NCBI RefSeq assembly: GCF_004000275.1
Contig: NZ_RCIP01000005.1
Span: 62,440 to 126,439, forward strand
Source of the DNA: Saccharospirillum alexandrii
GTDB taxonomy: Bacteria > Pseudomonadota > Gammaproteobacteria > Pseudomonadales > Natronospirillaceae
DNA: 64,000 nt
Direction: 5' to 3'
Shown: piece by piece, positions 35,698 to 49,774 of the stretch
How the letters are laid out: each line of letters begins with the position of its first letter
Position numbering within the stretch: the first letter of the stretch is position 1
Program-made: the position numbers and the translations under genes
The notes under the pieces: model-generated
What the model saw: only the letters and a program-made list of their open reading frames with translations
Database searches by the model: none
What the model was told of the DNA's origin: nothing

Positions 35698-38526
35698 ATG
35701 GTTACGAATCCCAGCGCGCCGATTGTCCTGGTGGACGGTTCCTCCTATCTGTTTCGGGCTTTTTTTGCCATTCAGAACCTCTCGACCAGTGACGGCACCC
35801 CGACTAACGCCATTCGTGGGGTGATCTCCATGGTGCGCAAGCTGGTCAGCGATTACCCGGACAGTCGCATTGCCGTGGTGTTCGACGCCAAGGGGCCGAC
35901 CTTCCGCAACGACCTCTACGAAGACTACAAGGCCAACCGGCCGCCGATGCCGGATGAACTGCGGGTACAGATCGACCCGATTCACACCATTATCCGGGCC
36001 ATGGGCTTGCCCTTGCTGTGTGTGCCGGGCGTTGAAGCCGATGACGTGATTGGCACACTGGCCTACCAGGCCACCCACAGCGGCTGCGAGTGCGTGGTGA
36101 GTACCGGCGACAAAGACATGGCGCAACTGGTCAGCGAGCATGTGACCCTGCTCGATACCATGAAGAACGAAAAGCTGGACGTCGCCAGCATGACCGAGAA
36201 ATACGGTTTCGGGCCTGAACTGATGATCGACTACCTGGCGCTGATGGGCGACAAGGTCGACAACATTCCCGGTGTGCCGGGCGTGGGCCCGAAAACCGCG
36301 CTTGGACTGATTCAGGGGTTGGGTGGGCTTGATGACATCTATGCCAATCTCGATAAAATCGCCACGCTTGATTTTCGTGGCGCCAAGACCATGTCGAAAA
36401 AGCTGGAAGCGCATAAAGACCAGGCCTACCTGAGCTATGAACTGGCGACGATCAAGCTCGACTGCGAACTCGATGTCCGCCTGGAAGAGCTGGTGCCAAC
36501 GGAGCCGGATAACGACGCGTTGCTTGCCCTGTTTCAGCAATATGAATTCAAGACCTGGGTGCGTGAATTAAGTGGTGAAGAAGCCCCGGCCCGTTCTGGT
36601 AAAACGCCGGAAAAGGCTTCCGCCTCAGCGTCGGGAAAAACCAAAGCCTCCAAATCGGCTGCTGCAGGTAGTGCGCCTGACATTGAAGAGCCCGAAAGCC
36701 TCGACTATCACTTGCTGGACTCCAAAGACAAGCTGGCCGATTTTTTAAAGCAGGCCGAAGCGGATCAGTCGCTGACCGTACTGCCGGTTCGGGAGCTGGG
36801 GCACTATCACCAGTCGGCCCTGGTCGGGTTTGCCTTGGCGGTTAAGCCGGGCATGGGTGGTTACGTGCCAATACTGGCGGAACAGGGCGATACGCTGAGC
36901 GAAGACGATGTATTTGAATTGTTATCACCGGTGCTCGCGACCTATGCGGTTCGTAAATGCGGTTATGATTTTAAAGCCTTCTGGCATGTCCTAATGCCGC
37001 GCTCCATTGGGGCGGCAAATCTGGCACTCGATGTTCAACTGATGGCTTTTGTTTACGACAGTACGGTGCGTCGCAACAGTGACCTGAGCAATCACTTCTC
37101 GCCCATCTCGCTGGATAATCTGTTTCGCACCTACCTTGATAAACAGCCGAAAACCATTGAGGATTTCCTGGGCAAGTTTGGCAAGCGCCAGCTACCCCTG
37201 CAAAGTGCCGACCCGGCCGAGATCGGCCCCTGGTTTGCCGAGCGGGCGGACTTTACAGCGCGTCTGGCACACTGGCTGGACCTGGCGCTGGCCAGCCGGT
37301 CGATTACCGGTGTTTACGAGCACATCGAAAAACCCTTGTCGAAAGTGCTGGCCGAAGTGGAAAACAACGGCACCCTGCTCGATACGGCCTACATTCGGAA
37401 ACTCAGTCACGATTTCAAAGAACGACTGGATGCACTGCAAACCCAGTGTCACGAACTGGTCGGCACCGAGTTCAACCTGGACTCGCCCAAGCAACTGGGC
37501 GAAGTGCTGTTTACCAAAATGGCATTGCCAGTGGTGGCGAAAACCGCCAGTGGTGCACCCAGCACCAATGAAGAGGTATTGAGCGAGTTAGCCGCTCAGG
37601 GGTACGAACTGCCGCAACTGATTTTGCAGTATCGCCATTTGCGTAAACTGGTGGGCACTTACACCGATCCACTGCCCGAATTAGTAGAAAGCAACGGTCG
37701 CCTGCACACCAGTTACAATCAGACCGGTGCCCAGACCGGGCGGTTGTCGTCGACCGACCCGAACCTGCAAAACATCCCGATTCGCTCCGATGAAGGTCGT
37801 TCAATCCGGCGCGGTTTCGTCGCACCCAAGGGGTATAAAATCGTCGCGGCCGACTACTCGCAAATTGAATTGCGCATCATGACGCACCTGTCACAGGATG
37901 CGAACCTGATTCAGGCATTCCGGGAAGGGCGAGACATTCACCGTGCCACGGCCGCTGAAATCATGGGGCTGGAAGAGTCGGAGGTCACCTCCGAGCAACG
38001 GCGTTCGGCCAAGGCGATTAACTTTGGGCTGATCTATGGCATGTCGGCCTTTGGGTTGGCTAAACAACTGGGCATCAGCCGGGGCGATGCCAAGCTGTAT
38101 GTCGATACCTATTTCGAACGCTACCCCGGTGTGCGCAAGTACATGGAACAAACCCGGGCCGAAGCCGCCGAAACCGGTTACGTGGAAACCGTCTTCGGTC
38201 GCCGCCTCTATCTGCCGGACATCAATTCCAGCAAACAGATGCTCAAGCGAGCCGCCGAACGCACCGCCATTAACGCGCCAATGCAGGGCACCGCGGCTGA
38301 CATCATCAAGATGGCTATGGTCGATGTCGCCAACTGGCTGCATAAAAGTCGCTACAAGGCGAAAATGGTGATGCAGGTGCACGATGAACTCGTGTTCGAA
38401 GTGCCCGAGTCGGAACTGGATGCGGTGATTGATGGCGTAAGGGTGCGCATGCAGCATTGTGCCAGTCTGGATGTGCCGTTGATCGTTGATATTGGTATTG
38501 GGGATTCCTGGGAAGAGGCGCACTGA
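35698..38526 (+). CDS. polA: DNA polymerase I with degenerate 3'-5' exonuclease domain
   Basis: A 942-aa repair and primer-removal polymerase. The 5' nuclease domain (1-300) is intact (DAKGPTFRNDLYEDYKANRP, EADDVIGTLA, STGDKDMAQL). The polymerase shows motif A DYSQIELR (Asp719), motif B RRSAKAINFGLIYG and motif C VHDELVFE (Asp896). A low-complexity Ala/Ser/Lys linker lies at about 300-325. In the proofreading domain the expected FDTET is replaced by LPVREL (near 363-367), the NLKYD block by CGYDFK (near 422) and the YxxxD block by WFAER (near 512), so the metal ligands appear lost. Start ATG 35698, AGAAGAGA upstream. Confidence 0.95.
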   Translation: MVTNPSAPIVLVDGSSYLFRAFFAIQNLSTSDGTPTNAIRGVISMVRKLVSDYPDSRIAVVFDAKGPTFRNDLYEDYKANRPPMPDELRVQIDPIHTIIRAMGLPLLCVPGVEADDVIGTLAYQATHSGCECVVSTGDKDMAQLVSEHVTLLDTMKNEKLDVASMTEKYGFGPELMIDYLALMGDKVDNIPGVPGVGPKTALGLIQGLGGLDDIYANLDKIATLDFRGAKTMSKKLEAHKDQAYLSYELATIKLDCELDVRLEELVPTEPDNDALLALFQQYEFKTWVRELSGEEAPARSGKTPEKASASASGKTKASKSAAAGSAPDIEEPESLDYHLLDSKDKLADFLKQAEADQSLTVLPVRELGHYHQSALVGFALAVKPGMGGYVPILAEQGDTLSEDDVFELLSPVLATYAVRKCGYDFKAFWHVLMPRSIGAANLALDVQLMAFVYDSTVRRNSDLSNHFSPISLDNLFRTYLDKQPKTIEDFLGKFGKRQLPLQSADPAEIGPWFAERADFTARLAHWLDLALASRSITGVYEHIEKPLSKVLAEVENNGTLLDTAYIRKLSHDFKERLDALQTQCHELVGTEFNLDSPKQLGEVLFTKMALPVVAKTASGAPSTNEEVLSELAAQGYELPQLILQYRHLRKLVGTYTDPLPELVESNGRLHTSYNQTGAQTGRLSSTDPNLQNIPIRSDEGRSIRRGFVAPKGYKIVAADYSQIELRIMTHLSQDANLIQAFREGRDIHRATAAEIMGLEESEVTSEQRRSAKAINFGLIYGMSAFGLAKQLGISRGDAKLYVDTYFERYPGVRKYMEQTRAEAAETGYVETVFGRRLYLPDINSSKQMLKRAAERTAINAPMQGTAADIIKMAMVDVANWLHKSRYKAKMVMQVHDELVFEVPESELDAVIDGVRVRMQHCASLDVPLIVDIGIGDSWEEAH

Positions 38527-38611
38527 CACAGCGGTTGTAAAAACTTGCGCAATTTAAGCCGGGTTAACACCTCAATAAAGGTGGCCGCTTTTCCAATTAA
38601 GAGGAGGCACC

Positions 38612-39343
38612 ATGAAACTGAATTGTGATCTGGGTGAAAGCTTCGGTGTCTGGACCATGGGGATGGATGCCGAGGTAATGCCGCTGATTGATCTGGCAAA
38701 TGTCGCTTGTGGTTTTCATGCATCCGACCCGCTGATTATGGCCAATACGGTGAAGCTGGCCTGTGAACACCAGGTGCAGATCGGTGCCCACCCGGCCTAC
38801 CCCGATCTGGTCGGCTTCGGGCGTCGCTCTATGGCCTGTTCATCGGATGAGCTGCATGCTTTGCTGCTTTACCAGATCGGTGCGCTGGACGGTTTGTGCC
38901 GGGCACAGGGAACGAAAGTCCGCTATATGAAACCACACGGCGCTTTGTATAACGACATGATGCGGGACCCGGCCATTCTCGAAACCGTTTTGAAAGCCGG
39001 ACGGGATTACGGCGATTTGCCGGTGATGATTGCGGCCAATGCGCAGCGGGCAGCACATGAACGGCTGGCTGCGTCCCTGGGTGTCGACCTGATGTTTGAG
39101 GTCTTCGCTGATCGGGCCTATGACAGCTCTGGCAACCTGGTGCCGCGTTCTGTTGCGGGCAGTGTTTTACATGACGCCGGGGCCATCGTGGCTCAGGCAG
39201 TTTCCTTCGCCCGGGACCGGGGCGTTACCACCCAAGGCGGAGCCTGGCTTGAGCTCGACGCCGATACCATTTGCATTCATGGTGATAACGCCGACTCAGT
39301 GGCGGCTGCAAGGTCTGTACGTGATGCCCTGAGTGCACTTTAA
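38612..39343 (+). CDS. pxpA: 5-oxoprolinase subunit A (LamB/YcsF)
   Basis: A 243-aa protein starting [19 protein letters not shown] with [27 protein letters not shown] and IHGDN, all hallmarks of LamB/YcsF. With PxpB and PxpC it hydrolyses 5-oxoproline to glutamate at the cost of ATP, clearing a damage product of glutamine and glutathione metabolism. AAGAGGAGGC precedes the ATG. It is the first gene of pxpABC; its TAA overlaps the pxpB ATG (TAATG). Confidence 0.95.
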   Translation: MKLNCDLGESFGVWTMGMDAEVMPLIDLANVACGFHASDPLIMANTVKLACEHQVQIGAHPAYPDLVGFGRRSMACSSDELHALLLYQIGALDGLCRAQGTKVRYMKPHGALYNDMMRDPAILETVLKAGRDYGDLPVMIAANAQRAAHERLAASLGVDLMFEVFADRAYDSSGNLVPRSVAGSVLHDAGAIVAQAVSFARDRGVTTQGGAWLELDADTICIHGDNADSVAAARSVRDALSAL

Positions 39344-40044
39344 TGCGTGTTCATGCCGTTTCTGAACAGGCGGTGCAGGTTGAGTTCGGTCGTGACATAG
39401 ATGAAGCCCTCATTCCTGTTATTGCTCGGGCGGTTGAGGCGATTCGCGCTGAGCTGGGTGCGGTGGTCATTGATCTGATACCCTCCTACACCACCTTGCT
39501 GTGTTTCTACGACTATAACCAGGTCGATAGCCAATGGATGGTGCGGGAGATTGCCCGGATACTGAGCGCGATTGATACTGACGAATCGGGTTCCATTGCC
39601 ATTGATGGCCGTCTGGTTGAGATACCGGTTTGGTACGACCTGAGTGTTGGTTACGATCTCGATGCGCTGGCACAGCAAAAATCGTTAACGATTGCTGAGA
39701 TTGTTCAGCTTCATTCCGCCCGCGACTATCAGGTATTTGCCATTGGTTTTAACCCGGGCTTCGGATTTCTTGGTGCCTTGGACGATCGTCTTGTGACACC
39801 CCGTCACAGCACACCGCGGCGCCGGGTGCCTCAGGGCAGTGTTGGTATTGCAGATGCCCAGACAGCGGTGTATCCGATGGCATCGCCGGGTGGCTGGAAC
39901 ATCATCGGTCGCACTCCCAGGGTGATGTTCGACTCATCCGGGCTCGCTGGCCAGGCTGCATTGCTGAACGTTGGCGACCGGGTCCGTTTTGTTCCGATCA
40001 GTCGGTCTGAGTTTATTGAGCGCGGGGGGCAGCTGGATGACTGA
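39343..40044 (+). CDS. pxpB: 5-oxoprolinase subunit B
   Basis: A 233-aa KipI-type allophanate-hydrolase-subunit-1 protein. Typical stretches are EIPVWYDLSVGYDLDALAQ, FNPGFGFLGALD, RRRVPQGSVGIAD and SPGGWNIIGRTP. It forms the catalytic complex with PxpC. It starts at ATG 39343, sharing one base with the pxpA stop, and ends 8 bases inside pxpC; translation of the three genes is likely coupled. Confidence 0.94.
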   Translation: MRVHAVSEQAVQVEFGRDIDEALIPVIARAVEAIRAELGAVVIDLIPSYTTLLCFYDYNQVDSQWMVREIARILSAIDTDESGSIAIDGRLVEIPVWYDLSVGYDLDALAQQKSLTIAEIVQLHSARDYQVFAIGFNPGFGFLGALDDRLVTPRHSTPRRRVPQGSVGIADAQTAVYPMASPGGWNIIGRTPRVMFDSSGLAGQAALLNVGDRVRFVPISRSEFIERGGQLDD

Positions 40045-40993
40045 GCTGGTTGTGCTTCAGCCGGGTTGGCAATCGACCATTCAGGATGCGGGTCGATCCG
40101 GTTATTTTCGCCAGGGGCTCTCCGAAGGGGGGGCGTTGGATGAGCATGCGTTTCGTTGGGCCAACAAGCTGCTGAACAATGAGCCAAATGCAGCCTGCAT
40201 TGAAATACTATTGGGCAAGTTTGAAGCCGAATTTAAGGCCAACGCTGTGATTGCCATCACCGGTGCGGATATGGAAGCTTCAATAAATGGTGAGGTGTTG
40301 CGCAACTGGCGCACTCACAGCGTGCAGCAGGGTGACGTCATACGGTTTGGCCAGGCTCGCTCTGGCTTGCGCACTTACCTTGGCATCGCTGGTGGCTGGC
40401 AAACACCTCGCCAGTTTGGCAGTCGCACGGTGGTGATGCGTGAGAAGCTGGGCGGGTTGGATGGCGGGCCCTTGAAGCAGGGCGACCGGCTTGCCTTTCA
40501 GCCCCGGAATAGTCCAGCACTGCGCGTCGTGCCTGAGGCGCTCAGGCCAGACTATCAGGCACCACTGACGGTTTACGTGATGCCGGGTTATCAGTATGAA
40601 CAGTTTAGTGTCATAGCCCGCCGCACCTTTGAAACCGCCGAATACATCGTCAGCAACGACATCAGTCGTATGGGGTACAAGCTCACTGGCCCGCCCGTGT
40701 CTGCTGACACCCGTAAGCTGGCTTCAGAAGGCATTGCCTACGGTGCGATTCAGATACCGCCGGATGGCCAACCTATTATTTTGCTCAAAGACCGGCAAAC
40801 CATCGGTGGGTATCCCAAAATCGGGTGTGTTGCGAGTCTTGATTGCGCGCGATTGAGTCAGCGCAGCCCCGGTAGCCCGATTCGTTTCGAGTTCACAGAC
40901 GTCGACCGGGTTCAGGCCGAACGCCGCCTGTTTGACCGTTTTTTTAATCACAGTTACTGGGTTGATGATTCGCGCCAGATTGCCTGGCCTTGA
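40037..40993 (+). CDS. pxpC: 5-oxoprolinase subunit C
   Basis: A 318-aa KipA-type (allophanate hydrolase subunit 2) protein: QPGWQSTIQDAGRSGYFRQG at the start, GGALDEHAFRWANKLLNN, EILLGKFEAEF, YLGIAGGW and KDRQTIGGYPKIG near the end. It completes pxpABC. ATG 40037 overlaps the pxpB end by 8 bp; the open frame further upstream (from 39971) lies wholly within pxpB and is rejected. The next gene is convergent and 108 bp away. Confidence 0.94.
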   Translation: MTELVVLQPGWQSTIQDAGRSGYFRQGLSEGGALDEHAFRWANKLLNNEPNAACIEILLGKFEAEFKANAVIAITGADMEASINGEVLRNWRTHSVQQGDVIRFGQARSGLRTYLGIAGGWQTPRQFGSRTVVMREKLGGLDGGPLKQGDRLAFQPRNSPALRVVPEALRPDYQAPLTVYVMPGYQYEQFSVIARRTFETAEYIVSNDISRMGYKLTGPPVSADTRKLASEGIAYGAIQIPPDGQPIILLKDRQTIGGYPKIGCVASLDCARLSQRSPGSPIRFEFTDVDRVQAERRLFDRFFNHSYWVDDSRQIAWP

Positions 40994-41101
40994 GTGCGTT
41001 TGACGTTGTTCTGGGATTTGAAAAGGCACTGAGTATGCCAATGCGGCACACCACACAGCCCGGTACCTGGACGAACGCGATATTGATGCCTACGAGTAAA
41101 G

Positions 41102-43162
41102 TCAACTTTGAAAGCGCATGACCATGGTATCCAGTTCCCTGGCCATAGCGCTGAGCTGATGGCTGGTGTCACTTGATGTTTTCGCAGCAGTTTCAGCCCG
41201 ACGAGCATTGTGCGAAACCTGATCAACCTGAGTTCGAATGGCGACGGTGCTGTGTTCCTGGTGTCGGGCGATGTCGGATACCTGGTCACTGAGTTCCTGG
41301 ATCCGGTTAATGCGATTTTTAAATTCGTTAATGGCGGTATCGGCCTGGGTCGACACCCGGCAGCTGGTATCAATCTTAGTGCGACCTTGCCGAATCGAAC
41401 TGGACAAAGCCTCGAAGGCGGCGATTAAACCGTCGATGGTCTTTCTTATTTCTGCGGTTGATTCTGAGGTACGGCTGGCCAGCATTCTTACTTCATCGGC
41501 TACAACGGCAAAGCCCCGTCCCTGATCGCCGGCCCGTGCCGCTTCGATAGCGGCATTCAGCGCGAGCAGATTGGTCTGTTCAGCGATGCCCTCGATGGTG
41601 GTTGAGATGACTTCAACGCCCTTCATGTCATTGTTGAGCTGCGCAATGGTCTCGGTGGCTTCACTGAAAGTCTGCTGCAGAGCCGTCATCGCCAGGGTAT
41701 TCTCACGAATTTCAAGCGCTGTGGCATGTAATTCACTGTGTGCTGTTACCGCGACTTGCTGGCCTTGCTCCGACAGCGAGACAACCTGTTGAACGGCTTC
41801 TTCCATGTTGTGAACCGCCGTGAGAATGCGTTCGGTTTCCGCCGCCTGTTCCTGGGATGCGGAGCCGACTGATTTGCTGAGCTGTTGGCTCTGCTGGGCC
41901 GAATCGGTAATGGCATGTGACTTGACTTTAAGGTCGGTAATTATGTCGCTCAGGCCGAGTCGAACGGCTTCAACTGCCGTGATCAGGTCGCCCATTTCAT
42001 CGCGGTGGTTCGACTCTACGCTTCGGGTCAGGTCGCCCGCGGCCAGTGCTTTGAGCGCTGACTTCAAGGTAGTCAGTGGGCTGCGAATGCTGATGATGAT
42101 CAGCCACAGCACCACCGTTACGGTAAGGAAGATGGCTGCCAGACCAAAGAGACTAAAATGCGTGCTACGCGCCAGACTTGCATTGACACTGCTGGCGACA
42201 TCGGTCGCAAAAGCCTGCGAAAAAGCGCTCAGGGTCGATAACGTGTCCTGAATACTGCGCTGCGCGGATTGCACCGACTCTGCCTGGCGCGAAGCGGTAT
42301 GGCGATAGTCCAGCAACGCTGACTGACTTGCGATTAACCCCGGTTGAAGGGCCTGGGAGTCGGCGAGGGTTTCTCCACGGGCGAGACTTTGAATCTGGGC
42401 GGTGATGCGTTGTGCCGATTGCATAAAGGGGCGCGACCTAGGGTAGTTCATCGCCAGTGTTGTAAAACTGAAAAATTGATTTTGGTGGCGCTGATCCCAT
42501 TGGTCAAACTGGGCAGTGAGTTGGTCAAGTTCCTGAGCATTCGCGGCCAGGCTGATGTCTTTTAGCAGCAGCAAACCATTGAGAAAAGAGGCGTAGAATT
42601 CGTAAGCGACTGCCAGGGCATAGTCGTCGTCCAGCGACAGTGAAAACTCGTCAAAGGCAGGTGCCAGTTCATTGCGGATCGATGCGGATTCAGCGACAAG
42701 GTCGTTGTACCGCGTTTCAAAACCGAGGCTGATCGCCTTGTCATCCACCCGTTGGCGCGCCAGGGTCATCACCTCGGCGAGTTGATCCCGCAGTCTGGCC
42801 AGTGCCTCGTTCTCATCAGCCGTGTCGGGCAAGGTGTCAAGTCGTTTCTGCAAGGTCTCCAGTTCAGTAGCCAGCCTGGTTTCGTGCTCTGCCAACCGGT
42901 CGTTGAGCACGGAGAGATCGGCAACGGACTCAACATTGATGGCAGCCTGAAAGTCTTCAGCCAGGCGGGCGGTCAGCAGGTCAATACGCTGGGTGATCTG
43001 AGCGATGGGGGTTGCTGATTCCGTCAATAGAGTCAGTTGGTCAATGGTGGTCGAGGCATTGCGAATACTGAGGCCTGATGTCGCGGCGACAAACACCAGA
43101 ACGACAGCAAAACCCAGAATAATGCGGCCAACAATACTCAGAAAAGGCGGTGATGCAGTCAT
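41102..43162 (-). CDS. methyl-accepting chemotaxis protein
   Basis: A 686-aa chemoreceptor: N-terminal membrane helix (about 10-31), a long helical periplasmic sensor (about 32-330, mostly coiled helices without a named fold), a second helix (about 333-357), a HAMP domain and the signalling hairpin with the invariant tip [20 protein letters not shown], then [15 protein letters not shown]. No C-terminal CheR tether is seen. The sensed ligand is unknown. Transcribed alone, leftward, convergent with pxpC and divergent from thiC; the 533-bp gap to thiC carries the TPP riboswitch. Confidence 0.93.
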   Translation of the reverse strand: MTASPPFLSIVGRIILGFAVVLVFVAATSGLSIRNASTTIDQLTLLTESATPIAQITQRIDLLTARLAEDFQAAINVESVADLSVLNDRLAEHETRLATELETLQKRLDTLPDTADENEALARLRDQLAEVMTLARQRVDDKAISLGFETRYNDLVAESASIRNELAPAFDEFSLSLDDDYALAVAYEFYASFLNGLLLLKDISLAANAQELDQLTAQFDQWDQRHQNQFFSFTTLAMNYPRSRPFMQSAQRITAQIQSLARGETLADSQALQPGLIASQSALLDYRHTASRQAESVQSAQRSIQDTLSTLSAFSQAFATDVASSVNASLARSTHFSLFGLAAIFLTVTVVLWLIIISIRSPLTTLKSALKALAAGDLTRSVESNHRDEMGDLITAVEAVRLGLSDIITDLKVKSHAITDSAQQSQQLSKSVGSASQEQAAETERILTAVHNMEEAVQQVVSLSEQGQQVAVTAHSELHATALEIRENTLAMTALQQTFSEATETIAQLNNDMKGVEVISTTIEGIAEQTNLLALNAAIEAARAGDQGRGFAVVADEVRMLASRTSESTAEIRKTIDGLIAAFEALSSSIRQGRTKIDTSCRVSTQADTAINEFKNRINRIQELSDQVSDIARHQEHSTVAIRTQVDQVSHNARRAETAAKTSSDTSHQLSAMARELDTMVMRFQS

Positions 43163-43383
43163 GGAAGCACCTGAACGGTAAGCTGCTTTGTTAGCAAGCG
43201 GTTATTGTTATTGCGCGAAGTAAGGGTAGGGCTTGAGGGTTGCCAGAGCCTGTATAAAACCCGCAGGTTTCAATACTCTTTTGCTTTTTGATGGGCCACC
43301 TGACTCCGCCCCGGGCCACAGCGACAGAGGTGGATGGCGTTCCTGCTTGTTCTATCGAGCCGGAGGCAGTACCCTGTTCGGGT

Positions 43384-43477
43384 CTTGTCGGAGTGCCGGG
43401 GTAACCACCCCCTGGCTGAGATCGCACTAGCGGGATCCGTTGAACCTGATCGAGTTCGTACTCGCGAAGGAAACAAG
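43384..43477 (+). promoter_or_regulatory. TPP (thiamine pyrophosphate) riboswitch upstream of thiC
   Basis: The THI-box aptamer is complete: P1 stem CTTGT (43384) with ACAAG (43473), the pyrimidine-sensing CTGAGA (43416-43421), the conserved GAACCTGATC (43442-43451) and the closing GCGAAGGAAA (43464-43473). It lies 219 bp before the thiC start. A TTCAAACC/GGTTTGAA hairpin (43542-43567) between the aptamer and thiC has no T run, and could be part of the expression platform. By family knowledge TPP binding turns off the downstream thi operon. The rest of the 43163-43695 gap holds no gene. Confidence 0.95.
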
Positions 43478-43566
43478 GGGAATACCAGTCTTGGGGCCGC
43501 GCCCTGAAGGCAATGAGCCCACCGGGTTCCGGTATTTCCAGTTCAAACCGGGCTTGCCGGGTTTGA

Positions 43567-47145
<3,579 letters not shown>

Positions 47146-47149
<4 letters not shown>

Positions 47150-47361
47150 TGATTTTTTGCAACAGTGAAGGTATTGAGGTGGCCGCTGACGCAACACTGG
47201 CTGACGCCCTTGCGTCTTACCTGGAAGCGAGTGAAGGACCCACACCCAAGGGTCTGGCGGTGGCCTGCAATGGCGAAGTGGTTCCCCATCCGCTCTGGTC
47301 GCAGCGGCACCTGGCCGAGGGTGACCGACTCGATCTGTTTTCAGCGGTGGCAGGAGGCTGA
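47146..47361 (+). CDS. thiS: sulfur carrier protein ThiS
   Basis: A 71-aa ubiquitin-like carrier ending in Gly-Gly (AVAGG), the residue pair that is adenylated and thiocarboxylated to give sulfur to the thiazole. GGAGG lies 6 nt before the first of two tandem ATGs (47146, 47149). It overlaps thiDE by 4 bases and thiG by one. No thiF gene is in the operon, so activation must come from a gene elsewhere (for example a MoeB-like enzyme); that is inference. Confidence 0.92.
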
Positions 47362-48146
47362 TGATGTTAACCATTGCCAATACGTCATTTTCATCGCGCC
47401 TGCTGACCGGAACCGGCAAGTTCAGCACGCCCGCTACCATGCTGGATGCGCTTGCCAGCAGTGGCACCGAACTGGTGACGCTGGCGCTGCGTCGCCTCGA
47501 CCGGCGTGACCGGGATGCTATTTTTGAGCCCCTGCAGGCAGCCGGGTACCGCCTATTGCCCAATACCTCCGGTGCGCGCACAGCCGAAGAGGCCATTCAG
47601 GCGGCGCAACTGACCCGCGAGGCTATGGGCACCCCCTGGCTCAAGCTGGAGATTCACCCGGACCCGCGCTATCTGCTGCCCGACCCGGTGGAAACCCTGA
47701 AGGCGGCGGAGCGCCTGGTACAGCTGGGTTTTATCGTGTTGCCTTATGTGCATGCCGACCCCGTGTTGTGCAAACGACTGGAAGAGGTTGGCTGTGCGGC
47801 GGTGATGCCCCTGGCGGCGCCCATTGGCTCCAACCAGGGGCTGGTCACCGCACCTTTTATCGACATCATCATCGAACAATCCAGAGTGCCGGTGATTGTC
47901 GACGCGGGCCTCGGTGCGCCGTCCCAGGCTGCCGACGCCATGGAGCGCGGTGCCGATGCGGTGCTGGTCAATACGGCCATCGCCACCGCAACCCACCCGG
48001 TAGCGATGGCCGCGGCTTTCAAAGCCGCGGTTGAAGCGGGCTTTCAGGCGCGCCAGGCCGGGTTGGCCACACCGGGTCTGCGAGCTGCAGCATCCAGTCC
48101 GTTGACGGCTTTTCTGGAGACCGGGGGGGATTCCGATGTTGGCTGA
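47361..48146 (+). CDS. thiG: thiazole synthase ThiG
   Basis: A 261-aa TIM-barrel enzyme forming the thiazole from deoxyxylulose phosphate, ThiS-thiocarboxylate and dehydroglycine. TGTGKF at the start, the Schiff-base Lys in [31 protein letters not shown] and [16 protein letters not shown] are present. AGGAGG precedes the ATG, which shares one base with the thiS stop. Its last 11 bases overlap thiH. Confidence 0.96.
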   Translation: MMLTIANTSFSSRLLTGTGKFSTPATMLDALASSGTELVTLALRRLDRRDRDAIFEPLQAAGYRLLPNTSGARTAEEAIQAAQLTREAMGTPWLKLEIHPDPRYLLPDPVETLKAAERLVQLGFIVLPYVHADPVLCKRLEEVGCAAVMPLAAPIGSNQGLVTAPFIDIIIEQSRVPVIVDAGLGAPSQAADAMERGADAVLVNTAIATATHPVAMAAAFKAAVEAGFQARQAGLATPGLRAAASSPLTAFLETGGDSDVG

Positions 48147-49257
48147 TTACGATTTCCAACCGCCCGATTGGCAGGCTTCCGGGTTGTCGCTCTACGCCAA
48201 AACGGCCGCTGATGTGGAGCGCGCACTGGCGCGTTCCCAGCGCACCACGGATGACCTGATGGCACTGCTCAGCCCGGCCGCACGGCCGTATCTGGAAACC
48301 ATGGCGCAGCTCAGTCACCAACTGACGGTGCAGCGATTCGGCCGCACACAACAGCTCTTTGCCCCGCTCTACGTCAGTAATGCCTGTGCCAATGAGTGCG
48401 ACTATTGCGGTTTTTCGATGAGCAACCGGGTCCGCCGCAAGGTGCTGACGGCAGCCGAATTGGCCATGGAGGCGGCCTTTTTGAAGCGTCAGGGGTTTGA
48501 GCACCTGCTGTTAGTGGCCGGCGAAGCGCCGCGGGTGGCAGGGGTCGACTACTTCGAGCGGGCATTGCAGCAACTGGGCCCTGAGGTTGCGCAGATCAGC
48601 CTGGAGGTTCAGCCCATGTCGACTGACGACTACCGCCGCCTGCACCGGGCCGGGCTGCATGCGGTACTGGTGTACCAGGAAACCTATCATCGGCCGACCT
48701 ACCATCAGCACCATACCCGCGGCAACAAGGCCGACTACGACCACCGTCTGGCGGCACTGGCGCGGGCGGGCGCTGCCGGTATACACCGTCTGGGTATGGG
48801 CGTGTTGCTCGGGCTGGCCGATTGGCGACTGGACAGCCTGATGGCAGCCCATCATTTGCGGTATCTGGAGCGTCGCTGCTGGCGCAGCCGGTTCTCGATG
48901 TCGTTTCCCCGGTTGAGGCCGGCTGAAGGGGGGTTTATAGCGCCGCATCCGCTGTCGGATGCCGACCTGGTGCAACTGATCTGCGCCTGGCGTCTGTTTA
49001 GCCCCAATCTGGAACTGAGTCTATCGACCCGGGAGCCCGCCGCGTTGCGCGAGCATTTGCTTCCTCTGGGAGTGACCAGCTTGAGCGCCGGGTCTTCCAC
49101 CCGGCCCGGTGGCTATGTCGTAGAGCCGGATTTAGCGCTGGAACAGTTCAGTATTGACGACAATCGCGCCCTGAAGGATGTTGTTGCTGCTGTTCAAAGG
49201 TTAGACTATCAGCCTGTCTGGAAAGACTGGGACCCGCACTTGCATGTGTCAGAATGA
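48136..49257 (+). CDS. thiH: 2-iminoacetate synthase ThiH
   Basis: A 373-aa radical-SAM tyrosine lyase that makes dehydroglycine for ThiG. The cluster motif is Cys84-X3-Cys88-X2-Cys91 ([10 protein letters not shown]). [16 protein letters not shown] and the C-terminal [12 protein letters not shown] fit ThiH, and the aerobe-type E. coli ThiH arrangement replaces ThiO. It overlaps thiG by 11 bases and is the last gene of the riboswitch-controlled operon. The following gap of 141 bp separates it from the response regulator gene; I see no clear terminator. Confidence 0.95.
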   Translation: MLADYDFQPPDWQASGLSLYAKTAADVERALARSQRTTDDLMALLSPAARPYLETMAQLSHQLTVQRFGRTQQLFAPLYVSNACANECDYCGFSMSNRVRRKVLTAAELAMEAAFLKRQGFEHLLLVAGEAPRVAGVDYFERALQQLGPEVAQISLEVQPMSTDDYRRLHRAGLHAVLVYQETYHRPTYHQHHTRGNKADYDHRLAALARAGAAGIHRLGMGVLLGLADWRLDSLMAAHHLRYLERRCWRSRFSMSFPRLRPAEGGFIAPHPLSDADLVQLICAWRLFSPNLELSLSTREPAALREHLLPLGVTSLSAGSSTRPGGYVVEPDLALEQFSIDDNRALKDVVAAVQRLDYQPVWKDWDPHLHVSE

Positions 49258-49398
49258 GATAAAGGTCCGATTTCCGGTTTGCCAGAGTGGCGTTTCTTGC
49301 CTTTACTCACAGGGTGGATTGCCCGAAATACCGGGCGATTGCAACTGAGTGATAGCGTCTGCGCATTCAAAGATGTCAATTTGCATGATGGAGTAACC

Positions 49399-49770
49399 AT
49401 GTCGACACCCGTCCTGATCTGTGACGATTCAAGTTTTGCCCGCAAACAGGTGCAGCGAGCACTGCCTCCAGGTTGGGATATAGACGTTACCTTTGCCGGT
49501 AATGGCGAGGAAGGGTTAACCGCGATCAGAGCGGGTAAAGGCGATGTGGTGTTTCTCGACCTGACCATGCCGGTGATGGATGGCTTTGAAGTGCTGGAGG
49601 CCATCAAAAAGCAGGACCTGCCCTGTCTGGTGATTGTGATCTCCGGCGATATTCAGCCCGAAGCCATGGCACGTGTGAAAAAATTGGGAGCGGTCGATTT
49701 TATCAAAAAACCAGTGGATGCCCAGCGGTTGCAGCAAGTGCTAACCGACTTCGGCATCTATGCGGGGTGA
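49399..49770 (+). CDS. single-domain response regulator (CheY-like)
   Basis: A 123-aa receiver: acidic pair Asp9/Asp10 in ICDDSSFARK, phosphoacceptor Asp54 in VFLDLTMPVMDG and the Lys in FIKKPVDA. No output domain. The frame opens at 49279, but ATG 49399 with GGAG upstream begins the receiver directly. It is followed after 4 bp by a CheC-type phosphatase and a PAS-GGDEF cyclase, so it probably carries the phosphate signal whose removal the CheC protein controls. Confidence 0.92.
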   Translation: MSTPVLICDDSSFARKQVQRALPPGWDIDVTFAGNGEEGLTAIRAGKGDVVFLDLTMPVMDGFEVLEAIKKQDLPCLVIVISGDIQPEAMARVKKLGAVDFIKKPVDAQRLQQVLTDFGIYAG

Positions 49771-49774
49771 CCGG

